Shown piece by piece: positions 10,101 to 18,474 of a stretch of 64,000 nucleotides of DNA. The notes beneath the pieces are model-generated. The model had not been told where the DNA came from. It ran no database searches and saw only the letters and a list, made by a program, of their open reading frames with translations. Location of the stretch: assembly GCA_016722065.1 (NCBI GenBank), contig JADKGX010000005.1, positions 17,884 to 81,883 on the forward strand, read 5' to 3'. Within the stretch, counting starts at the first letter, position 1; the number at the start of each line of letters is the position of its first letter. The position numbers and the translations under genes were made by a program. Source of the stretch: Planctomycetota bacterium (GTDB taxonomy: Bacteria; Planctomycetota; UBA8742; UBA2392).

Positions 10101-10340
10101 GGCGTGGGGGTCCAGCAGTGGTGCCACCAGCACATGCAGGTCGGGGGCCAGTGCCGCCAAGTCCAGTTGCACGTCTTCCGCGACCTCGGGGCCGGGGGTG
10201 ATACACAGCAGGGGCTGGTTTGTGGTTTGGCGTGCGGCGGCGACGATCAGGCTGTAGGCACAGCCCGAAAGGCTGCCAACCTCCGGGCCCTTGGCCAAGG
10301 GGTGCAGGGACTTCAGAAGTTGCTGCACTGCGTCTGCCAT
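7143..10340 (-). CDS. mfd: Transcription-repair coupling factor Mfd
   Basis: Mfd removes RNA polymerase stalled at DNA lesions and recruits UvrA. The 1065 residues hold a UvrB-like N-terminal region (about 1-350), an RNA-polymerase interaction domain starting near residue 388 (DFVQMETGDYVVHLQHGIARY), a RecG-type translocase with Walker A GDVGYGKTE (about 547-555) and DEEQ (648-651), and a C-terminal domain. It is somewhat shorter than the about 1150 residues of E. coli Mfd. Motif helicase blocks such as LSATPIPRTLHQAM and QLRGRVGR are intact, so it should be active. Confidence 0.97.
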   Translation of the reverse strand: MADAVQQLLKSLHPLAKGPEVGSLSGCAYSLIVAAARQTTNQPLLCITPGPEVAEDVQLDLAALAPDLHVLVAPLLDPHAPDRDAAWLAVLGRLSAADATTTVLLAPAATLLEALPAPQQLTEGNLVLKPGLKLDLEAMFRRLVDAGFARVEQLDSPGQFARRGGIVDLFPATRTSPVRLELMGNQIESIRAFDLATQRSFESLPQGVAFPLLPPSDSERPSSVQDYMPVARTLVLQADAVAERLKTLASFRDDEPTSHRVEQAQALLDRKDTLRLVQGQAPQHLQCVAPVSLGDGYGGIAALVRALQAGGHKVLLFCGTQPELRVATSSLAELGLRQGDGLALLPGDIGDGRVLPALQTALLSMHELLGRARRRLFSEDTPELTASELLDDFVQMETGDYVVHLQHGIARYQGMETIDRDGKSGEFLTLEFDDGLILHVPATNADVVQKYIGVRGEVPRLSKYNTAAWSEKKIRAQQSVLKLATDLLEVQAIRAQEAGFACDPDSTEQAEYEAACPFRDTPDQAKSSLAIKRDMEARRPMDRLICGDVGYGKTELAMRAAFKMVQQGRQVAILVPTTVLAQQHFLTFSERMKQFAVIVDLLSRFRSHSQQRKTLEQLAEGKVDIVIGTHRLLSQDVQFKDLGLVVIDEEQRFGVEHKERLKHMRRTVDVLTLSATPIPRTLHQAMLGLRDISNLMTPPQNRLPVLTRLGHFNDALVRDAIRTELARDGQVFFVHNRVFDIDVVAERVQRIVPEARIEIGHGQMPEGQLEEVMLRFMARQTDVLVCTTIIESGIDVRSANTIFIDKADQYGLADLHQLRGRVGRYHNQAYCYLLVPDDVSVREIAAKRLKAILQYQALGSGFKIAMRDLELRGAGNLLGPEQSGHIATVGYDLYCRLLERAVRKLKHEPVAPEVDTQLELGLDLRIAPGYVKSPKHRLELYRKLARLHDDKQAEELLRDVTDRFGKPPRDFDRILTSALVRARLARLGVVALSAARDHLKLRVLSAGITHKQLSLASKSFRILDETTLALPLRAGLERGEEQLRFLANLLQSLVRHGVFKETARN

Positions 10341-10345
10341 GTCGC

Positions 10346-10375
10346 AAGAAAAGCCCAGGCCGCAGCCCGGGCTTT
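10346..10375 (-). terminator. Rho-independent terminator of the UPF0158-like gene
   Basis: On the minus strand AAAGCCCGGGC, loop TGCG and GCCTGGGCTTT form an eleven-pair stem with one G-U pair, followed by TCTT. It lies between the stop at 10405 and the mfd start, so mfd probably has its own promoter. Confidence 0.75.
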
Positions 10376-10404
10376 ACCATTTCGTTGATGCTGGCTTGGG
10401 GCGG

Positions 10405-11010
10405 CTATTCTTCTTCGTCGTCATCATCGTCATCGTCGGCTTCTTCGCCGAACTCGCCCTCTTCTTCTTCCTCTTCTTCTGCTTCTTCTTCGCCTTCGGG
10501 TTCCTCGGCGTCTTCTTCGCCGGCTTCCTCTTCTTCGGCGTCTTCGTCTTCGTCAAGTTCTTCGTCTTCGGCGGCTTCTGCGGCCTCTGCCGCGATCTCG
10601 ATGGCGAATTTTGCCATGTCGCCCGTGGCAACGAACTCTTCAATGCCCTGCATGGCCAGCCAATCAATGGCCATTTCGGTCAGCTCGCGCCCGGCGTGGG
10701 TGGTCCATTCTTTCTTCAAGTCAGGGCGCTTCTGCAGCAGCTTGTTGAATTTGTCGGGGCTGCCTTTGACGGCGTCGGCGATTAACTTGGCGTCCTTGCT
10801 GTCCAGCAGCTTCAGAAAGCCGTCGATCATCTTCTTGAACTTGCGGTTGCCAATGGTGTCCAGCAGAACCCGCTTGCCTTTTTCATCGTCCAGCTCACCC
10901 GCGCCGCGGATCAGCTTGCCGCGCTTGGGGTCCCAGTAGTGCGCTGTGCGCGTGTCCAGCATGGCGTCTACCATGCGGTCCAGGTTGATCGAAAGTGGTG
11001 CAGTCGGCAT
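10405..11010 (-). CDS. UPF0158-like protein with a long polyacidic tail
   Basis: Residues 1 to about 135 resemble the UPF0158 family (LDRMVDAMLDTRTAHYWDPKRG, then a helical domain). Residues 141-201 are almost entirely Glu, Asp, Ala and Gly and end in a run of acidic residues. No signal peptide or membrane segment is present. The function of UPF0158 is unknown. AAGGA lies nine bases before the ATG at 11010, and a terminator follows the stop. The acidic tail may bind basic proteins or mimic nucleic acid; that is inference. The family assignment is from remembered pattern and is moderately certain. Confidence 0.65.
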   Translation of the reverse strand: MPTAPLSINLDRMVDAMLDTRTAHYWDPKRGKLIRGAGELDDEKGKRVLLDTIGNRKFKKMIDGFLKLLDSKDAKLIADAVKGSPDKFNKLLQKRPDLKKEWTTHAGRELTEMAIDWLAMQGIEEFVATGDMAKFAIEIAAEAAEAAEDEELDEDEDAEEEEAGEEDAEEPEGEEEAEEEEEEEGEFGEEADDDDDDDEEE

Positions 11011-11084
11011 GTGGCGGTTTCCTTGCGTGACAGCGGGTCATATGGGGCTGTCGGCGAGGCACGGTAGTTCGGAATGGGCCGGAA

Positions 11085-11765
11085 TCAAGCGTATTGAGCC
11101 GGGTCTTTCAAACCCGCCTCCGAAAAGCCCTTCAGCCGTATCTTGCACGAGTCACATCGGCCGCACGCCAGCGCGCCCACGGGGTCATAGCAACTGTGCG
11201 TCAGGCCGTAATCCACGCCCAGCGAAAGGCCCAGGGCAATGATTTCGGCCTTACTGTGGTGAGAAAGCGGCGCATGGATGCGAACCGGGTTGCCCTCGAC
11301 CCCGGCCTTGGTGCCCAGGTTGGCCATCTGTTCAAATGCCGCAATGAACTCGGGCCGGCAATCCGGGTAGCCCGAATAATCAACGGCATTGACGCCAATA
11401 AAGATGTCGCGTGCGCCAACAGATTCAGCCGCGCCGAGTGCATAGCCTAGAAAGATGATGTTGCGCGCGGGCACATAGGTGACAGGAATCCCTGCGGCGA
11501 TTTGCAAATCCGTGCGCCCCTTGGGCACGGGCTGGTCGCTGGTCAGGGCGCTGCCGCCAAAGGCCCGCAGGTCAATCTCCACCACCAGCGGCGCGCGCAC
11601 GCCCAGCTGGGCGCAGACGCGGGCGGCCGCCTGCAGTTCAACGGCATGGCGCTGCCCGTAACGAAAAGAAAGTGGCACGCAGGTGTAACCCTGCGACTTG
11701 GCAATCGCCAGTGTGGTGGCGCTGTCTAACCCGCCGGAAACAAGCACAATCGCCAAAGGATCCAT
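11085..11765 (-). CDS. queC: 7-cyano-7-deazaguanine synthase QueC
   Basis: QueC converts 7-carboxy-7-deazaguanine to preQ0 using ATP and ammonia in queuosine synthesis. The PP-loop SGGLDSATT lies at residues 10-18, RYGQRH follows, and the C-terminal zinc site is HSCYDP...ACGRCDSC. The 226-residue length is normal. The other que genes are not in the window. Confidence 0.96.
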   Translation of the reverse strand: MDPLAIVLVSGGLDSATTLAIAKSQGYTCVPLSFRYGQRHAVELQAAARVCAQLGVRAPLVVEIDLRAFGGSALTSDQPVPKGRTDLQIAAGIPVTYVPARNIIFLGYALGAAESVGARDIFIGVNAVDYSGYPDCRPEFIAAFEQMANLGTKAGVEGNPVRIHAPLSHHSKAEIIALGLSLGVDYGLTHSCYDPVGALACGRCDSCKIRLKGFSEAGLKDPAQYA

Positions 11766-11813
11766 GCCGCCAGTTAGCCCACCAAGTCCGATTTGGCAAG
11801 AGACACGGGGGTG

Positions 11814-13169
11814 TTACTTCTTCCAGTCAATTTCGCAGCCCCAGTCGGTGTAGGCGCCGCCGCTGTCTTTGGCAAAGGCGGCCATGAGCACTTTGTCGTG
11901 AATGCCGATGCCCACGGTGTTGATCACCACCTTGCGGAAGCGGTTGATGTACCGGGCCAGTTCGGCCAGTTTGTCGCGCTTGACGTATTGCCCGTCGCCG
12001 GTGGGGTTGCCGAACTCATCTTTCTGGTCGCGGACCCTGCTGTCGTTGCTCCAGGTCGCGTAGCCATCGGTCAGAAACACGATGGTGTGGGCGCCCGTCA
12101 GCACGCAATCGACATCCAGTTCGGGGTTGAGGGTTACGTTGGACCTGCCGGAAATGCTGAAGGCCTGCAGCAGACCCGCGTGAATGTTGGTGGTGGTTTC
12201 GGTTTCCAGTGACCGGGCCTTTTTCATCCAGGTATCGCAGTTGTCCTTGGTGGCCTCGACCCAGCCGGGCGTGATCAGCCTGGATTCACTGGAATAGGTC
12301 ACGATCGCGAAGTGCCTTGGTTCGACCTCGGTCTTTGTGCTGCGGGCGTTGCGGGGCGCAACGGGGTTCTTGGCCGGGCGCAGGGCGTCAATGCTGCGGG
12401 CAAGTTCTTCAATGGCCACCCACATGGCTGTGGGTTTCTTTTCTTTGTCCCAGGGCAGGTCGGGTGCGCGCTCGCGCATTTTGGGCAGGTCAGGCTTGCT
12501 GATGGGGTACTTCATGCTGTCGGATACGTCGATCACAAACACGATACGCGTGCCGACCATGGGCTCTTTGAAAATCACGGGGGCGGTGCGGCTTTGCGCG
12601 GGCGGGCGGTTGCCGCCGGGCACGGCCTGCTGGGCCAGCCACCAGTCCCAGAACGCCAGGGTTTCGTCCTTGAGCGTGCAGTCCTCGCCCGTCAACTTCA
12701 ACAGCACACGGTCCGCCATGTCGCGCAGGCGTGCGCCGGTGTTCTTGGACCAGCGCTGCCAGCCCACAATCGCCTTGACCACATCGGAGACTTCCGGGTC
12801 GCCCTTGGCAACCAGCACGCCCAGGCAGGCCAGCACATTGACGGTGACAATCTGCTGTTCGTGCAGCTTCTGGTGTTTTTCCTCCAGCAGGGCCAGTACC
12901 TCAACCAGAAAGCGCTTGCCTTTGCCGGGGGCGTCGACCTCCGCCTGACGTACGGCTTCCACGGCAGCAATGGTCAGCCAGCCCGATTTGCCTTCGGCCA
13001 GCGCGGCGCGAACCTTGGCGATGTCCGCTTCGACATCGGATTTCGCCAGCGGAAGCAGCCGGTCAAACTCGGCATAGGCCGATTTCGGGTCGGCATCGGC
13101 TACCAGATGGGCCGGTGCGCCAAAATGGAACAACGCAAAAGCCAGGCCCAGCAGGGCAAGTGATTTCAT
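11814..13169 (-). CDS. Secreted HEAT + VWA-domain protein
   Basis: A signal peptide covers about residues 1-24, then a helical HEAT-like region of about 140 residues, a tryptophan-rich linker (FWDWWLAQQ) and a von Willebrand A domain. The metal site is D214-x-S216-x-S218 with TTNIHAG and FLTDG. The protein ends in VGIGIHDK...GGAYTDWG, which it shares with the neighbour at 13224. AGGA seven bases before the ATG supports the start. With its neighbour it forms a tandem paralogous pair, 54 bp apart, facing a divergent moxR gene. It probably acts in the periplasm; the ligand is unknown. Confidence 0.85.
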   Translation of the reverse strand: MKSLALLGLAFALFHFGAPAHLVADADPKSAYAEFDRLLPLAKSDVEADIAKVRAALAEGKSGWLTIAAVEAVRQAEVDAPGKGKRFLVEVLALLEEKHQKLHEQQIVTVNVLACLGVLVAKGDPEVSDVVKAIVGWQRWSKNTGARLRDMADRVLLKLTGEDCTLKDETLAFWDWWLAQQAVPGGNRPPAQSRTAPVIFKEPMVGTRIVFVIDVSDSMKYPISKPDLPKMRERAPDLPWDKEKKPTAMWVAIEELARSIDALRPAKNPVAPRNARSTKTEVEPRHFAIVTYSSESRLITPGWVEATKDNCDTWMKKARSLETETTTNIHAGLLQAFSISGRSNVTLNPELDVDCVLTGAHTIVFLTDGYATWSNDSRVRDQKDEFGNPTGDGQYVKRDKLAELARYINRFRKVVINTVGIGIHDKVLMAAFAKDSGGAYTDWGCEIDWKK

Positions 13170-13223
13170 GGCAGATCCTGTGCGCCCCGGGGGCAGGGCC
13201 TGACAGGGGGATAGGGCCAGCCG

Positions 13224-14918
13224 CTATTCCGGGAAGCCCCAATCGACGTACTGGCCGCCGGTTTCTTTGGCCAGTTTCTTCAGCAATTCGGTGTCGTGGT
13301 TGCCAATGCCCACGGTGCTGATGACGACCTTGCGGAAAATGTTCTGGCGCAAAATGTCCGGCCAGATGTCTTCGCCGTAAATGAATGGGCCGTCGCCAAC
13401 ACTGTTGTCCACGTTGTTGCGCTTGTCCTTGATGCGCGACTGGCTGAAGTCGTCCCAACTGGCCCAGCCGTCGGTTAAGAAGATGATCGTGTCAGCGCCG
13501 GTCATCACGCAGTCGGGGTCCACGGCCGGGTCCTTGGCATCTGAGCCCTTCTTGCTTAGGCGCAGCGCCTTCATCAAGCCGCCGTGAATGTTGGTCAGGG
13601 CTTCCGGTTCCAGCTTCTTGGCTTCGCGGGACCACTTGTCGCAATTGGCCTGGGTGGCTGCAACCCAACCGCCGGTGATGTTTGCGACCTCCGTGCTGTA
13701 GGTAATGATGCAGAACTCGCGGTCGCCCACAAAGGTGCGAATGGCACGCGAGAGTTCTTCACGGGCTAGGTCGATCTTGGTGTGAATGTCTTTCCAGGGC
13801 AGTTGGCGCAGCGGGTTGCCGTCGTCTTTCTCTTCGTCGTCGCCACCGTTATCGCCGTTGCCTTTTTCGCCCTTGCCGGGGGTAACGGGGCCGTCGCGCT
13901 TCTTGTGTCGCTTCTCCAGTTCTTCGAGAGAGATCTTGAGCGACATCTCCATGCTTTTGGAAACGTCAATCACGAAGGCATAGCGTTTGCCCACGGGCTG
14001 GGTATCAAACACCGGCGGGGTGGCAGCTGTCTTGCTGCGTTTGGCATCAGGCTTCTGCTTGGTATCCACCTTGCCTGACACCTTCATTTGGGCGACCCAC
14101 CACTTCCAGAAGAAGGTGCTGCCCATGTCGACGGTTTCGCCGGTCATGGCATACAGCATGCGGCCGCCAAAAAAGCGCACGCGCTCGTCACTGCAAAGTT
14201 TGCGTTCTTCCCAGGCGATAGTGGCTTCCAGAACCTTGATGACGTTATCGGTGTCGCCGGGTTCCACGACCTTTTCAAGGCAGGCAAAAGCGTTGATCGG
14301 CACGATCGTCCAGGTTTTCGCCCAGTCTTCATTCGTTTCGGCCAGCACGGCAATCACGTCAGCCGTGAAACGCTTGGCCACGGACTGGCGCACAGCCTCC
14401 ATGGCAGCAACTTTGACGTAGGGGTTCTTGGCGTCGGCAATCGCGGCCTTGATGGTGGCGTCGGCCGAGGTGCTGTTGCTCATGCTTGCAAGGGCCAGAA
14501 AGAAGTCGAACTGGTCCAGCGCCAGGGCAGGTTCCCCGCCCTTGGGCGAACTGTTGAGCTTCAGGGCGGATTCGCCAATCAGCTTGACGCTGTCTTCGTC
14601 AGTGAACTTGGCCAGCCCGGAGATGATCTTCTTGCGCGTATCGCCAGGCAGGCCCTTTTTGCCACCCTTGCGGGCCTTTTGGTCTTCGGACAGTTCCTTC
14701 AAAAGGTACTTGGCGGCATCGGCATCGTTGGAGGCCGCCATTTCGTCGACGGCGCGTTCCATGCCGGTGCGGCTTTCGTCTTTCTTGGCTTGTTCGTAGT
14801 TCTTTTTAGCGGTTTTGAAGTCAACGTCCGCGCGGGCGTTGGTGGCGGGCAACGCAAAGGCCAAAGCCAAGGCAGCCAGGCCAAGGGCGCAGATCAGTCT
14901 AGCCAGCATGTGCCGCAT
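13224..14918 (-). CDS. Secreted HEAT + VWA-domain protein, longer paralogue
   Basis: The same plan as the 11814 gene but 564 residues: signal peptide to about residue 30, a longer HEAT-like region, linker FFWKWWVAQ and a VWA domain with D318-x-S320-x-S322, LTNIHGG and FLTDGWASW. An acidic Lys/Asp/Gly-rich insert (about 345-370) sits inside the VWA domain just after the DxSxS strand; the shorter paralogue lacks most of it. GGAG seven bases upstream supports the ATG. It is the first gene of the minus-strand pair and diverges from moxR. The role is unknown, but the pairing with a MoxR ATPase fits the known MoxR-VWA partnership. Confidence 0.85.
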   Translation of the reverse strand: MRHMLARLICALGLAALALAFALPATNARADVDFKTAKKNYEQAKKDESRTGMERAVDEMAASNDADAAKYLLKELSEDQKARKGGKKGLPGDTRKKIISGLAKFTDEDSVKLIGESALKLNSSPKGGEPALALDQFDFFLALASMSNSTSADATIKAAIADAKNPYVKVAAMEAVRQSVAKRFTADVIAVLAETNEDWAKTWTIVPINAFACLEKVVEPGDTDNVIKVLEATIAWEERKLCSDERVRFFGGRMLYAMTGETVDMGSTFFWKWWVAQMKVSGKVDTKQKPDAKRSKTAATPPVFDTQPVGKRYAFVIDVSKSMEMSLKISLEELEKRHKKRDGPVTPGKGEKGNGDNGGDDEEKDDGNPLRQLPWKDIHTKIDLAREELSRAIRTFVGDREFCIITYSTEVANITGGWVAATQANCDKWSREAKKLEPEALTNIHGGLMKALRLSKKGSDAKDPAVDPDCVMTGADTIIFLTDGWASWDDFSQSRIKDKRNNVDNSVGDGPFIYGEDIWPDILRQNIFRKVVISTVGIGNHDTELLKKLAKETGGQYVDWGFPE

Positions 14919-15158
14919 GAAAGTTCTCCGAACCAGTGACGCGTACAGCCCTTAAGTAGACCAAATCGCCCGCATCTTACCAAACCGTAACTTGCAGACC
15001 GGTTCTGGTCACAAAGGGGTAGCTGTTTGCGCCAATTTCGCGCCTGGAATGGCCCAGCTTAGATGTATCAAACGGCGTGCCGAATGGGGTTGATTACAAA
15101 CGTGACCGGGACTTCCATGTTCAAGCCGCCCTTGCACAAGTCCAAATTACCCTTCCGC

Positions 15159-15186
15159 TTGTGGCAAACTCGTTCGTTCCCATAAT
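15159..15186 (+). promoter_or_regulatory. Candidate sigma70-type promoter of moxR (15205)
   Basis: TTGTGG, a 16-base spacer and CATAAT precede the moxR ATG, which has GGGGA just upstream. The -10 box is good and the -35 box weak. The rest of the 286 bp divergent spacer (14919-15204) should hold the opposite promoter, but I see no clear boxes. Confidence 0.45.
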
Positions 15187-15204
15187 GCGGCTACAGGGGA
15201 ACTC

Positions 15205-16317
15205 ATGCAGCTGGACACACCCGCCCTTTCCGGCGACGACTATCGGGTACTGCAAGAAATCGGACAGGCCCACAAGGCCGTGCGCGAAGAATTGCGCAAG
15301 CGCATTATCGGGCAAGACGAAGTTGTCGAACAGGTTCTGACAGCGTTTTTCGCCGGCGGCCACGTGTTGCTGCTGGGCGTGCCAGGATTGGCCAAAACCC
15401 TGTTGATCCGCACGCTGGCAGACATTCTGGGGCTGGATTTCAGCCGTATACAATTCACGCCTGATTTGATGCCCAGCGACATTACCGGCAGCGACGTGCT
15501 GGTGGGCGAGGGCGAGGAACGCAAGTTCCAGTTCATAGGCGGGCCGATTTTTGCCAACTTTGTTCTGGCCGACGAAATCAACCGCACACCGCCAAAGACG
15601 CAATCCGCGCTGCTGGAGGCCATGGAGGAATACACAGTGACGGTGGCAGGCAACCAGTACCGGCTGCCCAACCCGTACTTCGTGATGGCCACCCAGAACC
15701 CGATTGAGCAGGAAGGAACCTATTCACTGCCGGCGGCGGCGCTGGACCGCTTCTTGTTCACCGTGATTGTCGATTACCCGACCCAGGCCGACGAACTGGA
15801 CATGCTGTTTCGCACCACGGCAGGCAAAGACGAGCCGCTGAATGCGGTGCTGGATGAAGCCAAGGTACAGCGCATGCTGGATGTCGTGCGCAAAGTGCCC
15901 ATGCGTGAAGAAACCATCAAGTACGCCGTGGCGCTGGTGCGAGCCAGCCGGCCCGAAGTTTCCAGCAACGAACAGATCAAGGATATGGTGCAGTGCGGCG
16001 GCAGCCCGCGGGCCACGCAAGCACTGATACTGGGTGCAAAAAGCCGCGCTGCATTGGCCGGCCGTGATGAAGCCACGCCGGACGACATTCGCGCCATTGC
16101 CTTGCCGGCGATGCACCATCGCGTGCTGACAAACTTTCACGCCGAGGCCGACAACATCACCAGCCGCGACCTGGTGCGCAAACTGATCCAAGAAGTGCCA
16201 CGCCCAAGCTGGGACGTGCCCTACACTGAAAAGAAAACGCGCGCCAACATCTTTTCCAAGGCCATGCAATGGCTGTTTGGCAACCCCAAGAAGGCCGCAA
16301 CGGGGCCGCAGGCGTAG
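15205..16317 (+). CDS. MoxR-family AAA+ ATPase (copy 1)
   Basis: MoxR ATPases are chaperone-like and often work on VWA-domain partners. The 370 residues show Walker A GVPGLAKT (58-65), Walker B LADEIN followed by the family signature RTPPKTQ, and the sensor segment ATQNPIEQEGTY. A lid domain follows. It is divergent from two secreted VWA genes and convergent with the phosphoesterase gene. The second copy at 42665 is closely related throughout. A cytosolic ATPase cannot reach exported VWA proteins directly, so any link to them needs a membrane partner or acts before export. Confidence 0.95.
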   Translation: MQLDTPALSGDDYRVLQEIGQAHKAVREELRKRIIGQDEVVEQVLTAFFAGGHVLLLGVPGLAKTLLIRTLADILGLDFSRIQFTPDLMPSDITGSDVLVGEGEERKFQFIGGPIFANFVLADEINRTPPKTQSALLEAMEEYTVTVAGNQYRLPNPYFVMATQNPIEQEGTYSLPAAALDRFLFTVIVDYPTQADELDMLFRTTAGKDEPLNAVLDEAKVQRMLDVVRKVPMREETIKYAVALVRASRPEVSSNEQIKDMVQCGGSPRATQALILGAKSRAALAGRDEATPDDIRAIALPAMHHRVLTNFHAEADNITSRDLVRKLIQEVPRPSWDVPYTEKKTRANIFSKAMQWLFGNPKKAATGPQA

Positions 16318-16357
16318 GCGCCAGCGGCGACTTCAAGGCACATGAGTTGGGTTAGGG

Positions 16358-17083
16358 TTAGCGCCCGAACTTCAGGCGTTCTGCCAGGATTTCGGGCAGG
16401 CCGGCATCCAGAATCTTGCGGCCGGTGGTTTCGACGTCGTACTCCATGCGCGTGATCTTGACGACTTCTTTCTCGCTGTCGTAGATCGCAAAGCACGACT
16501 TCGGGTTTTCATCGCGTGGCTGGCCGACACTGCCCACATTGACCAGCGCTTTTTCGAAGCCCTTGAGGTTGATCTCATAGGACATTGAGTAACTCACCAT
16601 CGGCCCGCTGAAGAAGGTAACGGGCACGTGGGAGTGGCCCAGGAAGCAAACCCGCGTGCGCAGCTTTTCCAGCGACAAACGCGCGTCCTGGCTGGTCTGG
16701 ATGTAATCAAACAGGTCCGGGAAATTCAGGCTTCCGTGCACCAGCGTGATGTCTTCATTGACCTCATTGACCAAGGGCAGTTCGCGCAGGAACTGCATGT
16801 TTTCCTCTTTGAGGTTATCGCGCGTCCAATAGACGGCCTGCTTGGCGTAGGTGTTGAAGAACTCGATGCTGAGTTTGCCGCACACTGCCCAGTCGTGATT
16901 GCCCGCCACCACAGGGCAGCCCATCTGGCGCACAATGTCGCAGCATTCGTCCGGGTTGGCGCCGTAGCCCACAATGTCGCCAAGGCACAGGTAACGCTCA
17001 ACGCCCTGCTTTTTGCAGTGATCGAGGATCGTTGTTAACGCCTCGAGGTTGCCGTGGATGTCTCCAAAAATTGCGTAAAGCAA
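16358..17083 (-). CDS. Calcineurin-like metallophosphoesterase
   Basis: The two-metal phosphoesterase motifs are all present: GDIHGN, LGDIVGYGANPDEC, GNHD and GHSHVP. The length and the motif pattern match the YfcE/MJ0936-like phosphodiesterase group; the substrate cannot be predicted. I chose the TTG at 17083 because GGGAG lies six bases upstream; an ATG at 17101 would add six residues. It is the last gene of a minus-strand run that begins with asnS. Confidence 0.92.
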   Translation of the reverse strand: MLYAIFGDIHGNLEALTTILDHCKKQGVERYLCLGDIVGYGANPDECCDIVRQMGCPVVAGNHDWAVCGKLSIEFFNTYAKQAVYWTRDNLKEENMQFLRELPLVNEVNEDITLVHGSLNFPDLFDYIQTSQDARLSLEKLRTRVCFLGHSHVPVTFFSGPMVSYSMSYEINLKGFEKALVNVGSVGQPRDENPKSCFAIYDSEKEVVKITRMEYDVETTGRKILDAGLPEILAERLKFGR

Positions 17084-17198
17084 GACACACTCCCGGGGCA
17101 TTCCAGGCGTTGTAAGAATAAAGGTAATTCTGAATCACGACCCCAACGGTCCACTTTACTGTAACCACCCTTGGGCGGCGCGGCAAGGCGGACGCAAG

Positions 17199-17957
17199 CT
17201 AGGTAGCCACCTTGGCACGAAGTAACCCACTGTCCAGCGCGAGACCTACCGCACACCAGGCAAACCCGTGTACTACCAATAGTGGGTCCCAGGCAATGTC
17301 GCGCCCGCCCCAAAGGCCGGCCGTAAGGTCGTGACGGGTCAAATCAGGCAGGATTCTGGCCCAGGGCTCGCCCAAGGCCGCAGAGGCAAAACCGAGGGCA
17401 TAAAGCCCCAGCAAGCCTGCAGCCACGGCAACAGGCTTGCGCGTTCGGGCCAACAGTTGGGCAAAAGCCAGCAGGATTGCGCCCGTGACGAACTGTCCAA
17501 ACACCGGTACCAGCACGGCGTGGCCTTCATCCAGTGCGCTGGTCGCGCCCCGGTAACTGAAAATGCGAGGCTCGGAAAGCGAAAGCCACCACAGGGCGGC
17601 GTAGATTGCCACGGTCCAGGTCAGCATCAGCAGCGCCATACAGCCAAGCCGCCCCAACCAGGACCCGACCGAAACCAGCCCCGGGCCGACTGGGCGGGTC
17701 AGCAGTTGCGTTTCGGCGCCTTGCGTGGGTTCGTCGTCGCGGGGCAGATTGAACAGCAGCGCCGCCACCGCACCCAGCAAGCCAACGGTGTACACGCCCA
17801 TTTCTTTCAACTGGACAACTTCATAGCCCAGGCCAAAGGCGCTGAAGTAGCGCAGGCTTAGAATCGCCAGCACCCCGCAGGCGACCAGCACCAGCGTTGA
17901 CGCGCGGCGAAGCTGATCCAGAAAGCTGGCGGCGGCAAGGGCAAGCAGGGCGTGCAT
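17199..17957 (-). CDS. Polytopic membrane protein, ABC-2 permease-like
   Basis: 252 residues with six or so hydrophobic segments. The first is preceded by a basic RR pair, and the second cytoplasmic loop carries PRDDEPTQGAETQLLTRPV, a loop pattern seen in ABC-2 type permeases of the bacterial Nat/Gld-like kind. No ATP-binding subunit is adjacent, so the assignment rests on topology and this loop. It lies 11 bp downstream of the Nudix gene on the same strand. Confidence 0.65.
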   Translation of the reverse strand: MHALLALAAASFLDQLRRASTLVLVACGVLAILSLRYFSAFGLGYEVVQLKEMGVYTVGLLGAVAALLFNLPRDDEPTQGAETQLLTRPVGPGLVSVGSWLGRLGCMALLMLTWTVAIYAALWWLSLSEPRIFSYRGATSALDEGHAVLVPVFGQFVTGAILLAFAQLLARTRKPVAVAAGLLGLYALGFASAALGEPWARILPDLTRHDLTAGLWGGRDIAWDPLLVVHGFAWCAVGLALDSGLLRAKVAT

Positions 17958-17968
17958 GGCACCAGTGT

Positions 17969-18418
17969 CTAGTGGCGCCCCGCCGCTGCCAAGTGGGCAA
18001 CCACCAGCGGGTACACTTCCCGCAGGAAGTATCGCGTGTCGCTGAACATCAGGGGCAGGTCAGCGGCCGCGGCGGGCTTCAACCATTGCCAGGCTCCGAC
18101 TTCTTCAGGCTGGGGCGTAACTTGCCGGCTGCCTTGCAGCGCGCACAGCCACCAATGCAGCACAAAATGCGCGCGGCGGGTCATGCTTTCAAACACCTGG
18201 GCAATCGGTTGAACGCGCAAGCCAGCCTCTTCTGCGGCCTCGCGGATGCAGGCGTCGTGCTGGGATTCCCCAGCTTCCATTGACCCGGTAATGGCGGACC
18301 AGTACCCGGGATAGGAATCGGTTTTCGCGCGTTCAATCAAAAGCAATTCTTCGCCATCGCGAACCAGCACGACGACGGCGTGACGAACGTTCTGCAGCGA
18401 TGCCAGTGGTTGGGTCAT
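17969..18418 (-). CDS. Nudix hydrolase
   Basis: A complete Nudix box is visible, G-x5-E-x7-REAAEEAGL, near residues 45-65, so a diphosphate bond linked to a nucleoside or similar group should be cleaved. The start WSAITG segment and the total length of 149 residues are typical of small Nudix enzymes such as NudB-like dihydroneopterin triphosphate hydrolases, but the substrate is not certain. I took the ATG at 18418; a TTG at 18430 would add four residues. Confidence 0.92.
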   Translation of the reverse strand: MTQPLASLQNVRHAVVVLVRDGEELLLIERAKTDSYPGYWSAITGSMEAGESQHDACIREAAEEAGLRVQPIAQVFESMTRRAHFVLHWWLCALQGSRQVTPQPEEVGAWQWLKPAAAADLPLMFSDTRYFLREVYPLVVAHLAAAGRH

Positions 18419-18474
18419 TGGCGTTGCCAAACCTGCGAGCCTGCTTCCCGGGCCGATAGTTGCCCTGCCCGGCC

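Noticed and set aside
10405..10590. Microsatellite-like tract as an independent repeat element
   Set aside because: It is simply the coding DNA of the acidic tail and follows the reading frame.
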